64,000 nt of DNA. Source: JAGVSR01 sp963825555. GTDB taxonomy: Bacteria; Pseudomonadota; Alphaproteobacteria; Rhizobiales; Hyphomicrobiaceae. The translations under genes and the position numbers were made by a program. The stretch is from contig CAWGTZ010000022.1 of assembly GCA_963825555.1 (NCBI GenBank), positions 158,277 through 222,276 of the forward strand, in the 5' to 3' direction. Below, piece after piece: positions 15,167 to 24,066 of the stretch (its first letter is position 1; every line of letters starts with the position of its first letter). Below the pieces are notes generated by a model. The model had not been told where the DNA came from. It did not search any database and was given only the letters and a program-made list of their open reading frames with translations.

Positions 15167-15407
15167 CAAATGATATCCCGCGCCGGTTTTTCAACCCGGA
15201 TCGCGGAGCTTTCTGATCAAATCGGATTGAAAAGTTTTTGATGCCGCGACGAGCTTGATTGCGCGCCCGGGCCTCCAAAATTCCATGCAGGTGAACGGTA
15301 TAACGTGCGCGAAAGGCGCTCATCGCAGGGTACACCGCAAACGGAACCGCTTTGCCTGGTGACAAGACATCCTTGTCGACAACAGAAGCTAGGAAGGAGA
15401 CCCCATC

Positions 15408-15698
15408 ATGCTGAAGCCTGCCCTTTATGCCGCCGCACTCGTCATTGCTTCCGCAACTGGCGCCAGCGCACTCACAATCAACAATAAGAGCGACCGCGAG
15501 ATCGCGGTCGGTCTCGACATGGGCAACAAGGAGACAGTCCACAAGATCGGTGCCGGGGAATCGATGACCTTCAAGAGCGAGTGCGACAGCCATTGCGGCG
15601 TCACCGGACCTTGGAATTTCTCATGGTGGGCCAAGACAGGTGACACGATCGAGACCGACGGCACCAGTCTGACGTCCGCGAAAGGCGACGCTTCCTGA
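15408..15698 (+). CDS. Small secreted protein, function unknown
   Basis: 96 residues with a signal peptide (MLKPALYAAALVIASATGASA). The mature part of about 75 residues (LTINNKSDREIAVGLDMGNK, IGAGESMTFKSECDSHCG, GPWNFSWWAKTGDTI) has two cysteines and a beta-rich look similar to small periplasmic binding or inhibitor domains. I recognise no family. A good ribosome-binding site, AGGAGA, precedes the ATG, and a strong terminator follows. Confidence 0.75.
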   Translation: MLKPALYAAALVIASATGASALTINNKSDREIAVGLDMGNKETVHKIGAGESMTFKSECDSHCGVTGPWNFSWWAKTGDTIETDGTSLTSAKGDAS

Positions 15699-15708
15699 AC
15701 CGGCGACA

Positions 15709-15756
15709 AAACAAAAAAGAGACGGGCGGCAAGTTGCAATGCCGCCCGTCTTGTTT
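15709..15756. terminator. Bidirectional terminator between convergent genes
   Basis: Perfect 12-bp arms AGACGGGCGGCA (15720-15731) and TGCCGCCCGTCT (15740-15751) with an 8-nt loop. The stem is followed by TGTTT on the plus strand and by a T-rich run on the minus strand (A-rich 15709-15718 on plus). It serves the gene ending at 15698 and the one ending at 15776. Confidence 0.9.
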
Positions 15757-15775
15757 CGGCTGCATAGCGCAGCGC

Positions 15776-16378
15776 TTATCCGCATTTCGTATCGCAGGAC
15801 GTCTCTTCGCGGCTCTCCACCGCGCCCCGGATGGGCGAGAACACTTCGCGGTAACACTTGCCGCCTTCTTTGACGATGCGCACGACGTTTTTGCCCTGAA
15901 TCGATTGACAGATGACTTCCAGTCCCTGGGCCATCCTGAACGACTTAGGCGGGGTTTCGGCGCGAGCCGCAGAGATCAGAAGATCGATAATGCCCGTCGA
16001 CCGCGGCTGCTCCCCGGGCTTCTGCAGTTCATTGTACGCGATCCATTGGTACGCCGCCTTGCCGTCGGGAGACGAAAGCTTCAGTGCGATGTCGCCCGTC
16101 TTGGGACACGCGCCAACGTCGACGCGCGTGCCCTCGGCAGTTGAGAGGGCCTTGTATTCGATGCTGCAATCGATGTTCTTCACCCAAAGATCATACTGGG
16201 CGAGACGCTGGGGCACCTGGCTGAACGGCACGCCGAACGTCCAGGCGTGGTAGGCGGTAATGGCGGTGGGAACGGCGCCGATGATGGTCACCACGAGCGC
16301 CACATTCTTCAACATCGATAACAATCCATCCCACTCGCTGTTCTTGGACGATCGGGAATGGACGCTTCTCTCGGACAT
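15776..16378 (-). CDS. Single-pass membrane protein with cysteine-containing exported domain
   Basis: 200 residues from the ATG at 16378 (MSERSVHSRSSKNSEWDGL), chosen because CAGGAGG lies 7 nt upstream; the frame stays open for about 140 codons further but without a comparable signal. Residues about 20-50 form one membrane helix (NVALVVTIIGAVPTAITAYHA). The rest, with about six cysteines (NIDCSIEYK, VGACPKTGD, VICQSIQ, GKCYREV, TSCDTKCG), should be outside the cytoplasm. I recognise no family. Confidence 0.65.
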   Translation of the reverse strand: MSERSVHSRSSKNSEWDGLLSMLKNVALVVTIIGAVPTAITAYHAWTFGVPFSQVPQRLAQYDLWVKNIDCSIEYKALSTAEGTRVDVGACPKTGDIALKLSSPDGKAAYQWIAYNELQKPGEQPRSTGIIDLLISAARAETPPKSFRMAQGLEVICQSIQGKNVVRIVKEGGKCYREVFSPIRGAVESREETSCDTKCG

Positions 16379-16645
16379 CTCAAAACCCTCCTGAAAGGTC
16401 ATGCTCGTGCTTGTCATATCGGGCGCTCCGGTGACGAGGATGTGGCGAAGCTTTTCCCACGTCGCGCCTGAACCCGCCTTGAGTGCCCGGTTCATCTGCC
16501 GTTCACTCGCTGGAGCATCTATCCGGGCGGGGACGATAGCCGATAGCCTGCGGCCGACCAAGGGTTCTCGCCAACATGGCAACGCCGCATTTCCATGTCT
16601 TTCTACGAATGTCGGGGTGATCCAGCGTCTGGAGACCACTTGCCT

Positions 16646-16816
16646 ATGGCAAAGAAGACCAAGTTCCCTGCAACGCGCGATCCGCAGCGGCCGATCCTTA
16701 ACTGCCCAGCGGAAGACAGCGCCAAGATCGTAGAACTGCAAAAGCGGCAGATCGCGATCGAACAGATGTACATGCTCGAGATAAGCCGCGTCCACCTGGA
16801 GCAGAAACCCAACTAA
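16646..16816 (+). CDS. Possible small cytoplasmic protein
   Basis: 56 codons from the ATG at 16646 (MAKKTKFPATRDPQRPILNC, then a helical stretch AEDSAKIVELQKRQIAIEQM). A weak GGAG lies about 10 nt upstream. The composition (Lys/Arg-rich start, Leu/Ile heptad-like helix) is protein-like, but the frame is also open on the opposite strand. Weak support only. Confidence 0.3.
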   Translation: MAKKTKFPATRDPQRPILNCPAEDSAKIVELQKRQIAIEQMYMLEISRVHLEQKPN

Positions 16817-16842
16817 GGGTGGCCGGGCTTATCCCTGGCCGG

Positions 16843-17307
16843 CTACTTCAGGACCATGATGGCGATGTTGACGACGGGAAGGACCGTCGCCGCGATACCC
16901 CAGACGAACCAATGACGGTTGAGGCGCCAGTAGCGATCGGGGATCTCCCCGCCGTTCTCGAACTGCCGCGCCATGCGGGCCTGTGCAATCTGGATGGGTA
17001 TTAACACGGCGGCCCAGACGAGACCGGAAACGACAAATAAAAAGAACCCATGCCGCAGCCAGGACGTCTCCCATATGGAAAGTCCCGCCACGCGGGTCAT
17101 GGCCAACCCGGCGCCGAGAACCAGGAGCACCCCCCCGAACGTGAAGATCCAGTCCGTCAGCGTCACCAGTCTCTGCGCGAAACCCACGACCTCGGGCCGC
17201 CCATTGCGATCCGCCATGCCCTTCCAGACAGCGGTGACGATGATGTTTCCGACGAACAGGACAGCGCCCAGCACATGCAGCGCTTTCAGCAGGGTGTAGG
17301 CGTCCAT
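16843..17307 (-). CDS. DUF2269-family integral membrane protein
   Basis: 154 residues from the ATG at 17307 (MDAYTLLKALHVLGAVLFVG). Four membrane helices; the opening KALHVLGAVLFVGNIIVTAV, the helix FGGVLLVLGAGLAMTRVAG, and the paired His in HALHVLG and NRHWFVWG positions are typical of DUF2269 and related di-haem-like small membrane proteins. Function is not established. It is divergent from uvrA, with about 130 nt between the starts. Confidence 0.8.
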   Translation of the reverse strand: MDAYTLLKALHVLGAVLFVGNIIVTAVWKGMADRNGRPEVVGFAQRLVTLTDWIFTFGGVLLVLGAGLAMTRVAGLSIWETSWLRHGFFLFVVSGLVWAAVLIPIQIAQARMARQFENGGEIPDRYWRLNRHWFVWGIAATVLPVVNIAIMVLK

Positions 17308-17330
17308 GATGCTCGCGGTCCTCGCAAACA

Positions 17331-17349
17331 ATGTAATGATCATTAACAT
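17331..17349. promoter_or_regulatory. Near-palindrome between the DUF2269 gene and uvrA
   Basis: ATGTAATGATCATTAACAT has a perfect 10-bp core AATGATCATT (17335-17344) with imperfect flanks, in the divergent intergenic region. It could be an operator. It is not a LexA box; no GTTC-N7-GTTC is visible upstream of uvrA. Confidence 0.35.
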
Positions 17350-17436
17350 TTGGCCGTGAACGGAACAAGCCCCATCTTGGACCAGCAGGCCAACGGCCAC
17401 ATTGCGGGCGCTGCTGGAGGCGGGCTACCTAGCCCT

Positions 17437-20400
17437 ATGAGCAGATCCACAAACGGCAGGCCCCTCGTGACAAAGCCGCCCAAACCCGCCGCGGCCCGTC
17501 CCGCACCCGAGATGCACAAGACCATCCATGTGCGCGGCGCGCGCGAGCACAACTTGAAGAATGTCGATCTGGAAATCCCCCGCGATGCGCTCGTCGTGTT
17601 CACGGGGCTTTCCGGCTCGGGCAAATCCTCGCTCGCGTTCGACACGATCTATGCCGAAGGCCAGCGGCGCTACGTGGAAAGCCTGTCGGCATACGCGCGT
17701 CAGTTCTTAGAAATGATGCAGAAGCCGGATGTCGATCACATCGACGGCCTATCGCCCGCCATCTCCATCGAACAGAAGACGACCTCGAAGAACCCGCGTT
17801 CAACCGTGGGTACCGTCACCGAGATCTACGACTATCTGCGTCTGCTCTTTGCCCGCGTGGGCGTGCCCTACTCGCCGGCGACCGGCCTGCCCATCGAAAG
17901 CCAGACCGTCAGCCAGATGGTTGACCGCGTCATGCAGTTGCCGGAAGGCACCCGCCTCATGATCCTTGCCCCCGTCGTGCGCGGTCGCAAAGGCGAGTAC
18001 CGCAAGGAACTCGCCGAGTGGCAAAAAAAGGGGTTCCAGCGCGTCAAGATCAACGGTGAAATCACCGAAATCGGTGACGCGCCCAAGCTCGACAAGAAGT
18101 TCAAGCACGACATCGACGTCGTTGTGGATCGCATTGTCGTAAGGCCCGACATCACCACGCGGCTCGCCGACAGCTTCGAGCAGGCCTTGAAGTTGGCAGA
18201 CGGCCTTGCCATTGCCGAGATGGTCGACAAGCCTCTGCCCAAGGCGGAAACGGAAGGCGCCAACAAATCGAAGAACGACACACACGAGCGCATCGTATTC
18301 TCCGAGCGCTTCGCCTGCCCCGTGTCCGGCTTCACCATTGAAGAGATCGAGCCTCGACTCTTCTCGTTCAACGCCCCGTCCGGCGCCTGCCCGCAGTGCG
18401 ACGGCCTTGGCACGGAGCTGCAGTTCGAGCCCGACCTAGTGGTGCCCGACGGGACGCTTTCCCTGCAGGCGGGCGCGGTTTATCCCTGGGCGAAGACGGG
18501 GGCCACCTCGCCCTACTACGAGCAGACGCTAGAAAGCCTCGCCAAACACTACAAAGTTTCGATGCGCACGCCGTGGGAGCGGCTGCCCAAGCACGTTCAG
18601 CTGGCGATCCTGTTCGGCTCCGGCGACGAGGAGATCGAATATACGTATTGGGACGGCGCGCGGAACTACAAGACCTACAAGCCGTTCGAAGGCGTCATCG
18701 GCAACATCGCACGTCGATGGAAGGAGACCGACAGCGAATGGGTACGCGAGGAACTGTCTCGCTACCAGTCCGCGCACCCCTGCGAGGCCTGCAGCGGCTA
18801 CCGCCTGAAGCCCCAGGCCCTCGCCGTGAAAGTCGCAGAAAAACACATCGGCGAAGTCACCGACATGTCGATCCGGAACGCCAACGTCTGGTTCGACGAA
18901 CTGCCTAAATCCTTGACCAAACAGCAGACCGCGATCGCAACCCGTATCCTCAAAGAGATCCGAGACCGCCTCAAGTTCCTCGTCGATGTCGGGCTCGATT
19001 ACCTCACGCTTTCGCGCGCCTCCGGCACGCTGTCGGGCGGCGAAAGCCAGCGAATCCGGCTCGCTTCGCAGATCGGTTCAGGTCTGACCGGCGTGCTCTA
19101 CGTGCTCGACGAGCCATCCATCGGGCTGCATCAACGCGACAACGACCGGCTGCTCGGAACGCTCAAGCATCTGCGCGACCTCGGCAACACCGTAATCGTC
19201 GTGGAACACGACGAGGACGCGATCATGACCGCCGACTACGTGGTCGATATCGGCCCCGGCGCGGGCGTTCACGGAGGCGAAGTCGTGGCCCAGGGCTTGC
19301 CGGCGGAAATCATGGCGAATCCGAAATCGCTCACGGGCCAGTACCTCACTGGCGAGCGCCTCGTCTCCCAGCCCAAAGTGCGCCGCAAGCCCGACCCGAA
19401 ACGGTCGCTGAAAGTCGTCGGCGCGCGCGGCAACAACTTGCAGAATGTTTCCGCCGAGATCCCTCAAGGCCTCTTCACTTGCGTAACCGGGGTCTCCGGC
19501 GGCGGCAAGTCCACGCTGCTCATCGACACGATCTTCAAAGCGGTCGCCCGCCGTCTCAACAACGCGCGCGAGCATCCAGCACCCCACGACCGGATCGAAG
19601 GACTGGAACACTTCGACAAGGTCATCGACATCGACCAGTCGCCAATCGGGCGCACGCCACGCTCAAACCCCGCCACATACACCGGTGCCTTCACGCCGAT
19701 CCGCGAATGGTTCGCAGGGCTGCCGGAAGCAAAGACGCGCGGCTACGAGCCCGGGCGCTTCTCCTTCAACGTGAAGGGCGGTCGGTGCGAGAAGTGCCAG
19801 GGCGACGGCGTAATCAAGATCGAGATGCACTTCCTGCCGGACGTCTACGTCACCTGCGAGGAGTGCAAGGGCAAGCGCTACAACCGCGAAACGCTTGCGG
19901 TCACCTTCAAGGACAAATCCATTGCCGACGTACTCGACATGACGGTCGAGGAAGGCGCGGAGTTCTTCAAGGCCGTGCCGTCGATCCGCGACAAGCTGGA
20001 GACGCTTGCCCGCGTCGGCCTCGGCTACATTCACATCGGACAACAGGCCACGACGCTTTCGGGCGGCGAGGCCCAGCGCATCAAGCTGGCGAAGGAGCTG
20101 TCGCGTCGCGCCACTGGCCGCACGATATACATCCTCGACGAGCCGACGACCGGCTTGCACTTCCACGACGTTGCAAAGCTTCTCGAGGTGCTGCACGAGC
20201 TGGTGGATGCCGGGAATACAGTTGTTGTGATTGAACACAACCTTGAGGTCATCAAGACCGCCGACTGGATCATCGATCTGGGACCCGAGGGAGGCGACGG
20301 CGGCGGGCGCATCGTGGCGGCCGGAACGCCGGAGGACGTGGCGAAGGTGAAGGAAAGTTACACCGGCCGGTATCTGAAGCAGCTCCTTGCCCGACGGCCG

Positions 20401-20475
20401 ATTACCGGCGCAGGTCCGGTAACAAAGGCGAAGGGCGCATCCGCATCGAAAACTCGCCCGAAAGCGGCCGAGTAG
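17437..20475 (+). CDS. uvrA: Excinuclease ABC subunit A
   Basis: The damage-recognition ATPase of nucleotide excision repair. From the ATG at 17437 (MSRSTNGRPLVTKPPKPA) it has 1012 residues; the frame opens earlier at a TTG (17350), and a later ATG at 17512 starts right before the core IHVRGAREHNLKN. The N-terminal extension is basic and Pro-rich. Two ABC modules are visible: Walker A GLSGSGKSSLAFDT and GVSGGGKSTLLIDT, signature motifs LSGGESQRI and LSGGEAQRI, and the two zinc modules (CPVSGF...CPQCDG and CEKCQG...CEECKG). Apparently no LexA box upstream, unlike ssb. Confidence 0.97.
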   Translation: MSRSTNGRPLVTKPPKPAAARPAPEMHKTIHVRGAREHNLKNVDLEIPRDALVVFTGLSGSGKSSLAFDTIYAEGQRRYVESLSAYARQFLEMMQKPDVDHIDGLSPAISIEQKTTSKNPRSTVGTVTEIYDYLRLLFARVGVPYSPATGLPIESQTVSQMVDRVMQLPEGTRLMILAPVVRGRKGEYRKELAEWQKKGFQRVKINGEITEIGDAPKLDKKFKHDIDVVVDRIVVRPDITTRLADSFEQALKLADGLAIAEMVDKPLPKAETEGANKSKNDTHERIVFSERFACPVSGFTIEEIEPRLFSFNAPSGACPQCDGLGTELQFEPDLVVPDGTLSLQAGAVYPWAKTGATSPYYEQTLESLAKHYKVSMRTPWERLPKHVQLAILFGSGDEEIEYTYWDGARNYKTYKPFEGVIGNIARRWKETDSEWVREELSRYQSAHPCEACSGYRLKPQALAVKVAEKHIGEVTDMSIRNANVWFDELPKSLTKQQTAIATRILKEIRDRLKFLVDVGLDYLTLSRASGTLSGGESQRIRLASQIGSGLTGVLYVLDEPSIGLHQRDNDRLLGTLKHLRDLGNTVIVVEHDEDAIMTADYVVDIGPGAGVHGGEVVAQGLPAEIMANPKSLTGQYLTGERLVSQPKVRRKPDPKRSLKVVGARGNNLQNVSAEIPQGLFTCVTGVSGGGKSTLLIDTIFKAVARRLNNAREHPAPHDRIEGLEHFDKVIDIDQSPIGRTPRSNPATYTGAFTPIREWFAGLPEAKTRGYEPGRFSFNVKGGRCEKCQGDGVIKIEMHFLPDVYVTCEECKGKRYNRETLAVTFKDKSIADVLDMTVEEGAEFFKAVPSIRDKLETLARVGLGYIHIGQQATTLSGGEAQRIKLAKELSRRATGRTIYILDEPTTGLHFHDVAKLLEVLHELVDAGNTVVVIEHNLEVIKTADWIIDLGPEGGDGGGRIVAAGTPEDVAKVKESYTGRYLKQLLARRPITGAGPVTKAKGASASKTRPKAAE

Positions 20476-20602
20476 CGCGGAGAAATCAGATGCAGATCAA
20501 AAAACATCTGGAAAGTTCCGCCACCATGCCCATTCCGGAAAAAGGTCTCACGTGTTAGCTCCAGGACTGTCTTTTAATCAGTGGTTTTCCAAGGAGTTCG
20601 TC

Positions 20603-21010
20603 ATGCGCCTGATCTTCACCGCCGTTGCGGCTTTGCTGGCCATCGGCCTGTCGTCTACTGCCTATGCTCAGGGCAACAAGCTCGAGACGGACTGCGGCGC
20701 CGAGATCCGGGCGCATTGCGCAAACGTGACGCCCGGCGGCAACCGCATCGTCGCCTGCCTCATCGCCTACGAAGACAAGATCTCCCCGCGGTGTCGTCTT
20801 ACCGCCTACATGGGCTCAGCCAATCTGGGCGTGCGAATGAAAGAGTTGCAGGGCCTATACAAGATCTGCTCCAGCGACATCCTACAATACTGTGCCAAGG
20901 TACCCGCGGGTGGCGGGCGCATCTACGACTGCCTCATGACTCACAAGGCCACGCTCACCGACGCCTGCCGCGACAAGGTTCCCGCAGCGCAACAGTTCAT
21001 GAAGGACTGA
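20603..21010 (+). CDS. Secreted protein with two cysteine-rich GLG1-type repeats
   Basis: 135 residues from the ATG at 20603, with AAGGAG 9 nt upstream and a signal peptide (MRLIFTAVAALLAIGLSSTA, cleavage near AYAQ). The mature part has two units of the cysteine-rich repeat known from eukaryotic Golgi glycoprotein 1: unit one TDCGAEIRAHCANVTPGGN then IVACLIAYEDKISPRCR, and unit two ICSSDILQYCAKVPAGGG then IYDCLMTHKATLTDACR. Each has four cysteines, for two disulfides. The bacterial role is unknown. It is followed by a strong terminator. Confidence 0.85.
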   Translation: MRLIFTAVAALLAIGLSSTAYAQGNKLETDCGAEIRAHCANVTPGGNRIVACLIAYEDKISPRCRLTAYMGSANLGVRMKELQGLYKICSSDILQYCAKVPAGGGRIYDCLMTHKATLTDACRDKVPAAQQFMKD

Positions 21011-21044
21011 CGCGCGGAAACGCCTGAATTCTGCCTGGGGAAGA

Positions 21045-21081
21045 ACGGCGGTCACCTCATCGAGGCGGCCGCCGTTTTTTT
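21045..21081 (+). terminator. Rho-independent terminator after the Cys-rich repeat gene
   Basis: ACGGCGG (21045-21051) pairs with CCGCCGT (21069-21075), with further pairing of CCTC and GAGG inside, followed by a run of seven T (21075-21081). Confidence 0.85.
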
Positions 21082-21196
21082 GCCGGTCCATGCCGCAAAG
21101 CAGCACGCAGCAACCACGCGGGGCCTCCGCATTCGCCAGGCCCCCCGTTATGCGCTATGCTGCTTTTTTCTCTTCGCGCTGACGGAACCTGGCCAC

Positions 21197-21662
21197 ATGA
21201 GACGTCTCCTCGCCCTCGCCGCCCTGATTTTTGCCTTCGCGGTACCCGCCGCGCTGGCGCAGGCTCCGGACCGTGGCTACGGCGGGCCGGCCACCGTCGG
21301 TCCGAACTTCAGTACCGGAAAGCAATCCGCCCCGCCGGATTACGGCGTCGGCAAGCCCAAGAAGAAATCCGCACAGCCGAACTACAAGAAGAAGTCGCCG
21401 ACCAAGACGGCAAAGCCGTCTTACGGTTCGAAAAAGCCGTCCAAAGTCGCCAAGCCAAAGAAGTCGAAGCCGAAGTCGGACGACGTGGCGAAGTCGGCGC
21501 CACGCGAGGACGATACCCAGGACAAGGCCGAGGAAGACCGCGGACAAGATCAAGGATGAGAACGAAACCGCCGATGTCGCGGAGAAGACCGTCGACAAGG
21601 CCGAGACCTGCCGCAAGTTCGTTCCGGCGACGGGCACGACGATCGAAGTCGAGTGCCAGTAA
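21197..21662 (+). pseudogene. Secreted Lys-rich protein with CRKF...EVEC end, one frameshift
   Basis: A signal peptide (MRRLLALAALIFAFAVPAAL, cleavage near LAQA) is followed by a Lys/Pro/Ser-rich disordered region (for example KPKKKSAQPNYKKKSPTKTA). The frame closes early at a TGA (21557-21559). If one G near 21533 is removed (GAGGAAG to GAGAAG), it continues as EKTADKIKDENETADVAEKT and ends CRKFVPATGTTIEVECQ at the TAA at 21660-21662. That ending is shared with the next gene and with 60936-61373, so the restored reading is clearly the original. It is either a recent frameshift or a sequence error. Confidence 0.75.
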
Positions 21663-21833
21663 AAGGCGGATAGCGCGCGTCCTTGGCAGCGCAATCCGCG
21701 CCGACCCCTGCGGCCGGATTGTCCCCACGGAGAAAAAACGCAGCCGGACAAGACGATAAGGGGTTATCCCCAATCGAAGCAAATGGCGCAATGCGGTAGA
21801 ATTTGATTCGCTGCTTTGCTGGACCCCTGCTCG

Positions 21834-22313
21834 ATGATATTGCGCCTCGCCGTCGCCACAGCCTTTGCTTTTGCAGTCGTCACGGCCCCTGCTCTCGCGC
21901 AGACGGCCAACGGCTTGCCGCCCTCGCAGGCGCAGAAGCTGCGCCAAGGGAACCTCTACGTTTCCACCGACTATGGCGCCGTTGATCCCCAGCCTAAAAA
22001 GCCGGTTCGCAAACGCGTCACGCGCAAGCGCGCCAAACCGACCACCGCGTCTCTGAGAAGTCCTCCTCTACCCGACCGCAATCCCGCCCGCACGGGCGAA
22101 GTCGACCCCCTCGCACAGTCGGAAACCCTGTCGGGCGCACGCGCGCTGGCGCTCGATCTCTTGTCCATGGAGGCGCTCGATGCGCTGTCGGTGGAAACCG
22201 GCGCCGTTCCGACCGCCCAATCGGCCGCAGCGCCCTCGGCGCCCGAGGCTATTCTGCCCTGCCGCAAATTCGAGCCCACGATCGGCCGCACGATAGAGGT
22301 CGCGTGCGAGTGA
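21834..22313 (+). CDS. Secreted protein of the CxKF...EVxC family
   Basis: 159 residues from the ATG at 21834 (MILRLAVATAFAFAVVTAPA, signal peptide, cleavage near ALAQT). A basic segment follows (KKPVRKRVTRKRAKPTTAS), then a helical stretch (ARALALDLLSMEALDALSVE), a Pro/Ala linker, and the end CRKFEPTIGRTIEVACE with two cysteines 14 residues apart. This end matches the neighbour at 21197-21662 and the protein at 60936-61373. No known domain. The two adjacent members are probably a tandem duplication. Confidence 0.75.
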   Translation: MILRLAVATAFAFAVVTAPALAQTANGLPPSQAQKLRQGNLYVSTDYGAVDPQPKKPVRKRVTRKRAKPTTASLRSPPLPDRNPARTGEVDPLAQSETLSGARALALDLLSMEALDALSVETGAVPTAQSAAAPSAPEAILPCRKFEPTIGRTIEVACE

Positions 22314-22343
22314 GTGGAGTCTGGGAGCAAGGGAAAGACCCCA

Positions 22344-22961
22344 TCATCCCCCGGTCATGACTGCTGCGGGAATTTCGATGCGCTGCGTGCCGATCTTGAT
22401 GGTGTAGGTATCGCCGTCCTGTCCGACCGTCATCTCGGCCCCACCGTCTGCTTCCGATTGGGCGTAGGACATGGGCGTGTTGTCCTCATAGAAGAGCACG
22501 CGAGTTCCGCCATCGGGCCAGAAGACGGTGATGGTGCCGTTGCCGTTCGCGGGATCCTCGCGCGTCACGCCGAATTTGCACTTCGCCATCGGCTGGACTG
22601 CCTGGCGCGCGCACGGGATCATTCCTGTCGCGTTGAAATTGGTACCCTCCACCTTTGCATCGGCGCCGCTGGCGTCCTGCTCGTTGACGACGAATTGGGT
22701 GATCGTCTTGCCCGCACGGTCGAAGCTGCACTGAAACGTGCGCGCGCCGTCTTTCAGATAAGCCGTGCCGTTCACCGCATGCGTGCCATCCGTGCGCTGA
22801 CCCTCGTACTTCGTATCGATATCAGGCAGCCTGATCTTGAACGCATCATGCGCGCGCAAGCGGCATTGCTGCATCATGACACCAGTCGCATCCGCAAGGC
22901 TTGCGGGGGCGAAGGCGGAAAGGAGGGCAAGAATAGAGATGATCGTTAGCCCATGTCGCAT
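22344..22961 (-). CDS. Conserved secreted protein of unknown function
   Basis: 205 residues from the ATG at 22961 (MRHGLTIISILALLSAFAPA, signal peptide; GGAG lies 8 nt upstream). It carries a set of conserved-looking elements: CRLRAHDAFKIRLPDIDTKY near the start, YLKDGARTFQCSFDRAGKTI, and PCARQAVQPMAKCKFGVTRE leading into a beta-rich end (GTITVFWPDGGTRVLFYEDN). The last two segments recur in uncharacterised alphaproteobacterial periplasmic proteins. Four cysteines. It is convergent with the previous gene, 30 nt apart. Confidence 0.75.
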   Translation of the reverse strand: MRHGLTIISILALLSAFAPASLADATGVMMQQCRLRAHDAFKIRLPDIDTKYEGQRTDGTHAVNGTAYLKDGARTFQCSFDRAGKTITQFVVNEQDASGADAKVEGTNFNATGMIPCARQAVQPMAKCKFGVTREDPANGNGTITVFWPDGGTRVLFYEDNTPMSYAQSEADGGAEMTVGQDGDTYTIKIGTQRIEIPAAVMTGG

Positions 22962-23200
22962 GAGGAGAACTCCGAAAAAGTTGTGCTTCTCAGTGCTGGA
23001 AACGCGCAACGTCTCGAACATCAGCCAAGGGCTGCAATCCGCTCCTAAGGGCCTGCGGCGCCGATCGGCAAGAAGCGACTTTCCAAGTCAAGTCCAGAAA
23101 TCCGCCATTCCTATTGACCTGAATCATGCCTCCGCTGCGCGAGCGCATGAAGTGTGCGGATTTTGGAGGTCGTTCGCGGGCCGTTGTGCATCCCGCCACC

Positions 23201-23680
23201 TCACTCCGCTTCCTTTCTCACCAGCGCTGGCCGCCAGACACCGAGCACGTAGTTGGCGACCGACAGCGCGAGGATGGCGTAAAGAGCGGTCCATTCACTC
23301 GCGATGGCCGCCGCCAATGCATCGGAGGCCGGTTCGCCCTTAGCGACCTTCTCCGAAAGGCGCGCCGCCTCCCCCGCCTTCGACTGTATGACGGCGAGCG
23401 TACCCTCGAACATGCCGAAGCCGAGCAGCGCCTTCATCCATACCCAGCGCAGTTCCTGAAATGGCCGGTGCACGGCCATGGCGAGCAGACCCGTCACTAT
23501 GCCGAGCCCCAGAGACGGCAGCAGCAGATACGAGCACAATGCGTTGATCGTCGCGCGCACGTCCGCGTAGGCGCGGGGCGTTTCCTGCGGGGCATAAAGC
23601 AGGATGATGATGTAGGCCCCGAGCGCGCCCAGAATGCCCGCCGCAGCCAGCGTATGGAGAAATTTCAGAGCTTGGCGCAT
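23201..23680 (-). CDS. DUF2269-like four-helix membrane protein
   Basis: 159 residues from the ATG at 23680 (MRQALKFLHTLAAAGILGAL). Four membrane helices with a conserved opening KFLHTLAAAGILGALGAYII, then LLLPSLGLGIVTGLLAMAVH, WVWMKALLGFGMFEGTLAVI and ALYAILALSVANYVLGVWRP. The layout resembles predicted integral membrane proteins related to DUF2269, and in this window also the protein at 16843-17307. Function unknown. Confidence 0.7.
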   Translation of the reverse strand: MRQALKFLHTLAAAGILGALGAYIIILLYAPQETPRAYADVRATINALCSYLLLPSLGLGIVTGLLAMAVHRPFQELRWVWMKALLGFGMFEGTLAVIQSKAGEAARLSEKVAKGEPASDALAAAIASEWTALYAILALSVANYVLGVWRPALVRKEAE

Positions 23681-23751
23681 GGCCGCTTTACGTCTTTTGT
23701 CCCCGGAGCGGATCTGCAGCGTCCCTCTACGCTGGATCGGCTGCTCAGTCC

Positions 23752-24066
23752 TCAATCCTCATAGTCATCGTCATATGGGCCCTCGTGATAGGGACCATCA
23801 ACAAACGGCGGAGGGCCATAACCATAGCCGGGAGCGACGTAAATCCCCACGGGAGGGGGGCCGATGTAGCCATAGCCGCGCTCATACAGATCGTCATTGC
23901 CACCGTAGCGATCAAGCGTATCGATCTCCTGGCGCGTCAGCCCGCGTCCAGCTCGCTCCTGGGCCCGGGCCCCTTCTACGTCGGCAATACCACCGCCAGC
24001 CCATGTTTGCGTTGCGAAGGTCAGAAGCGCGGTGGCCCCGGCAACCAGGCCCAAGTTCCGTTTCAT
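23752..24066 (-). CDS. Small secreted Gly/Tyr/Pro-rich protein
   Basis: 104 residues from the ATG at 24066 (MKRNLGLVAGATALLTFATQ, signal peptide, cleavage near TWAGG). A helical part (RAQERAGRGLTRQEIDTLDR) is followed by a GYGYIGPPP/GYGYGPPPF-type low-complexity end and an acidic DDDYED. No recognised domain. It lies 71 nt upstream of the DUF2269-like gene on the same strand. Confidence 0.65.
   Translation of the reverse strand: MKRNLGLVAGATALLTFATQTWAGGGIADVEGARAQERAGRGLTRQEIDTLDRYGGNDDLYERGYGYIGPPPVGIYVAPGYGYGPPPFVDGPYHEGPYDDDYED

Noticed and set aside
21757..21775. TTATCCCCA as a possible DnaA box or origin
   Set aside because: A single mismatched box; no cluster, no AT-rich unwinding element, no dnaA nearby.
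23114..23127. TTGACCTGAATCAT, a half-decent FNR-type box
   Set aside because: One arm deviates, and it is not placed close to a gene start that would make sense.
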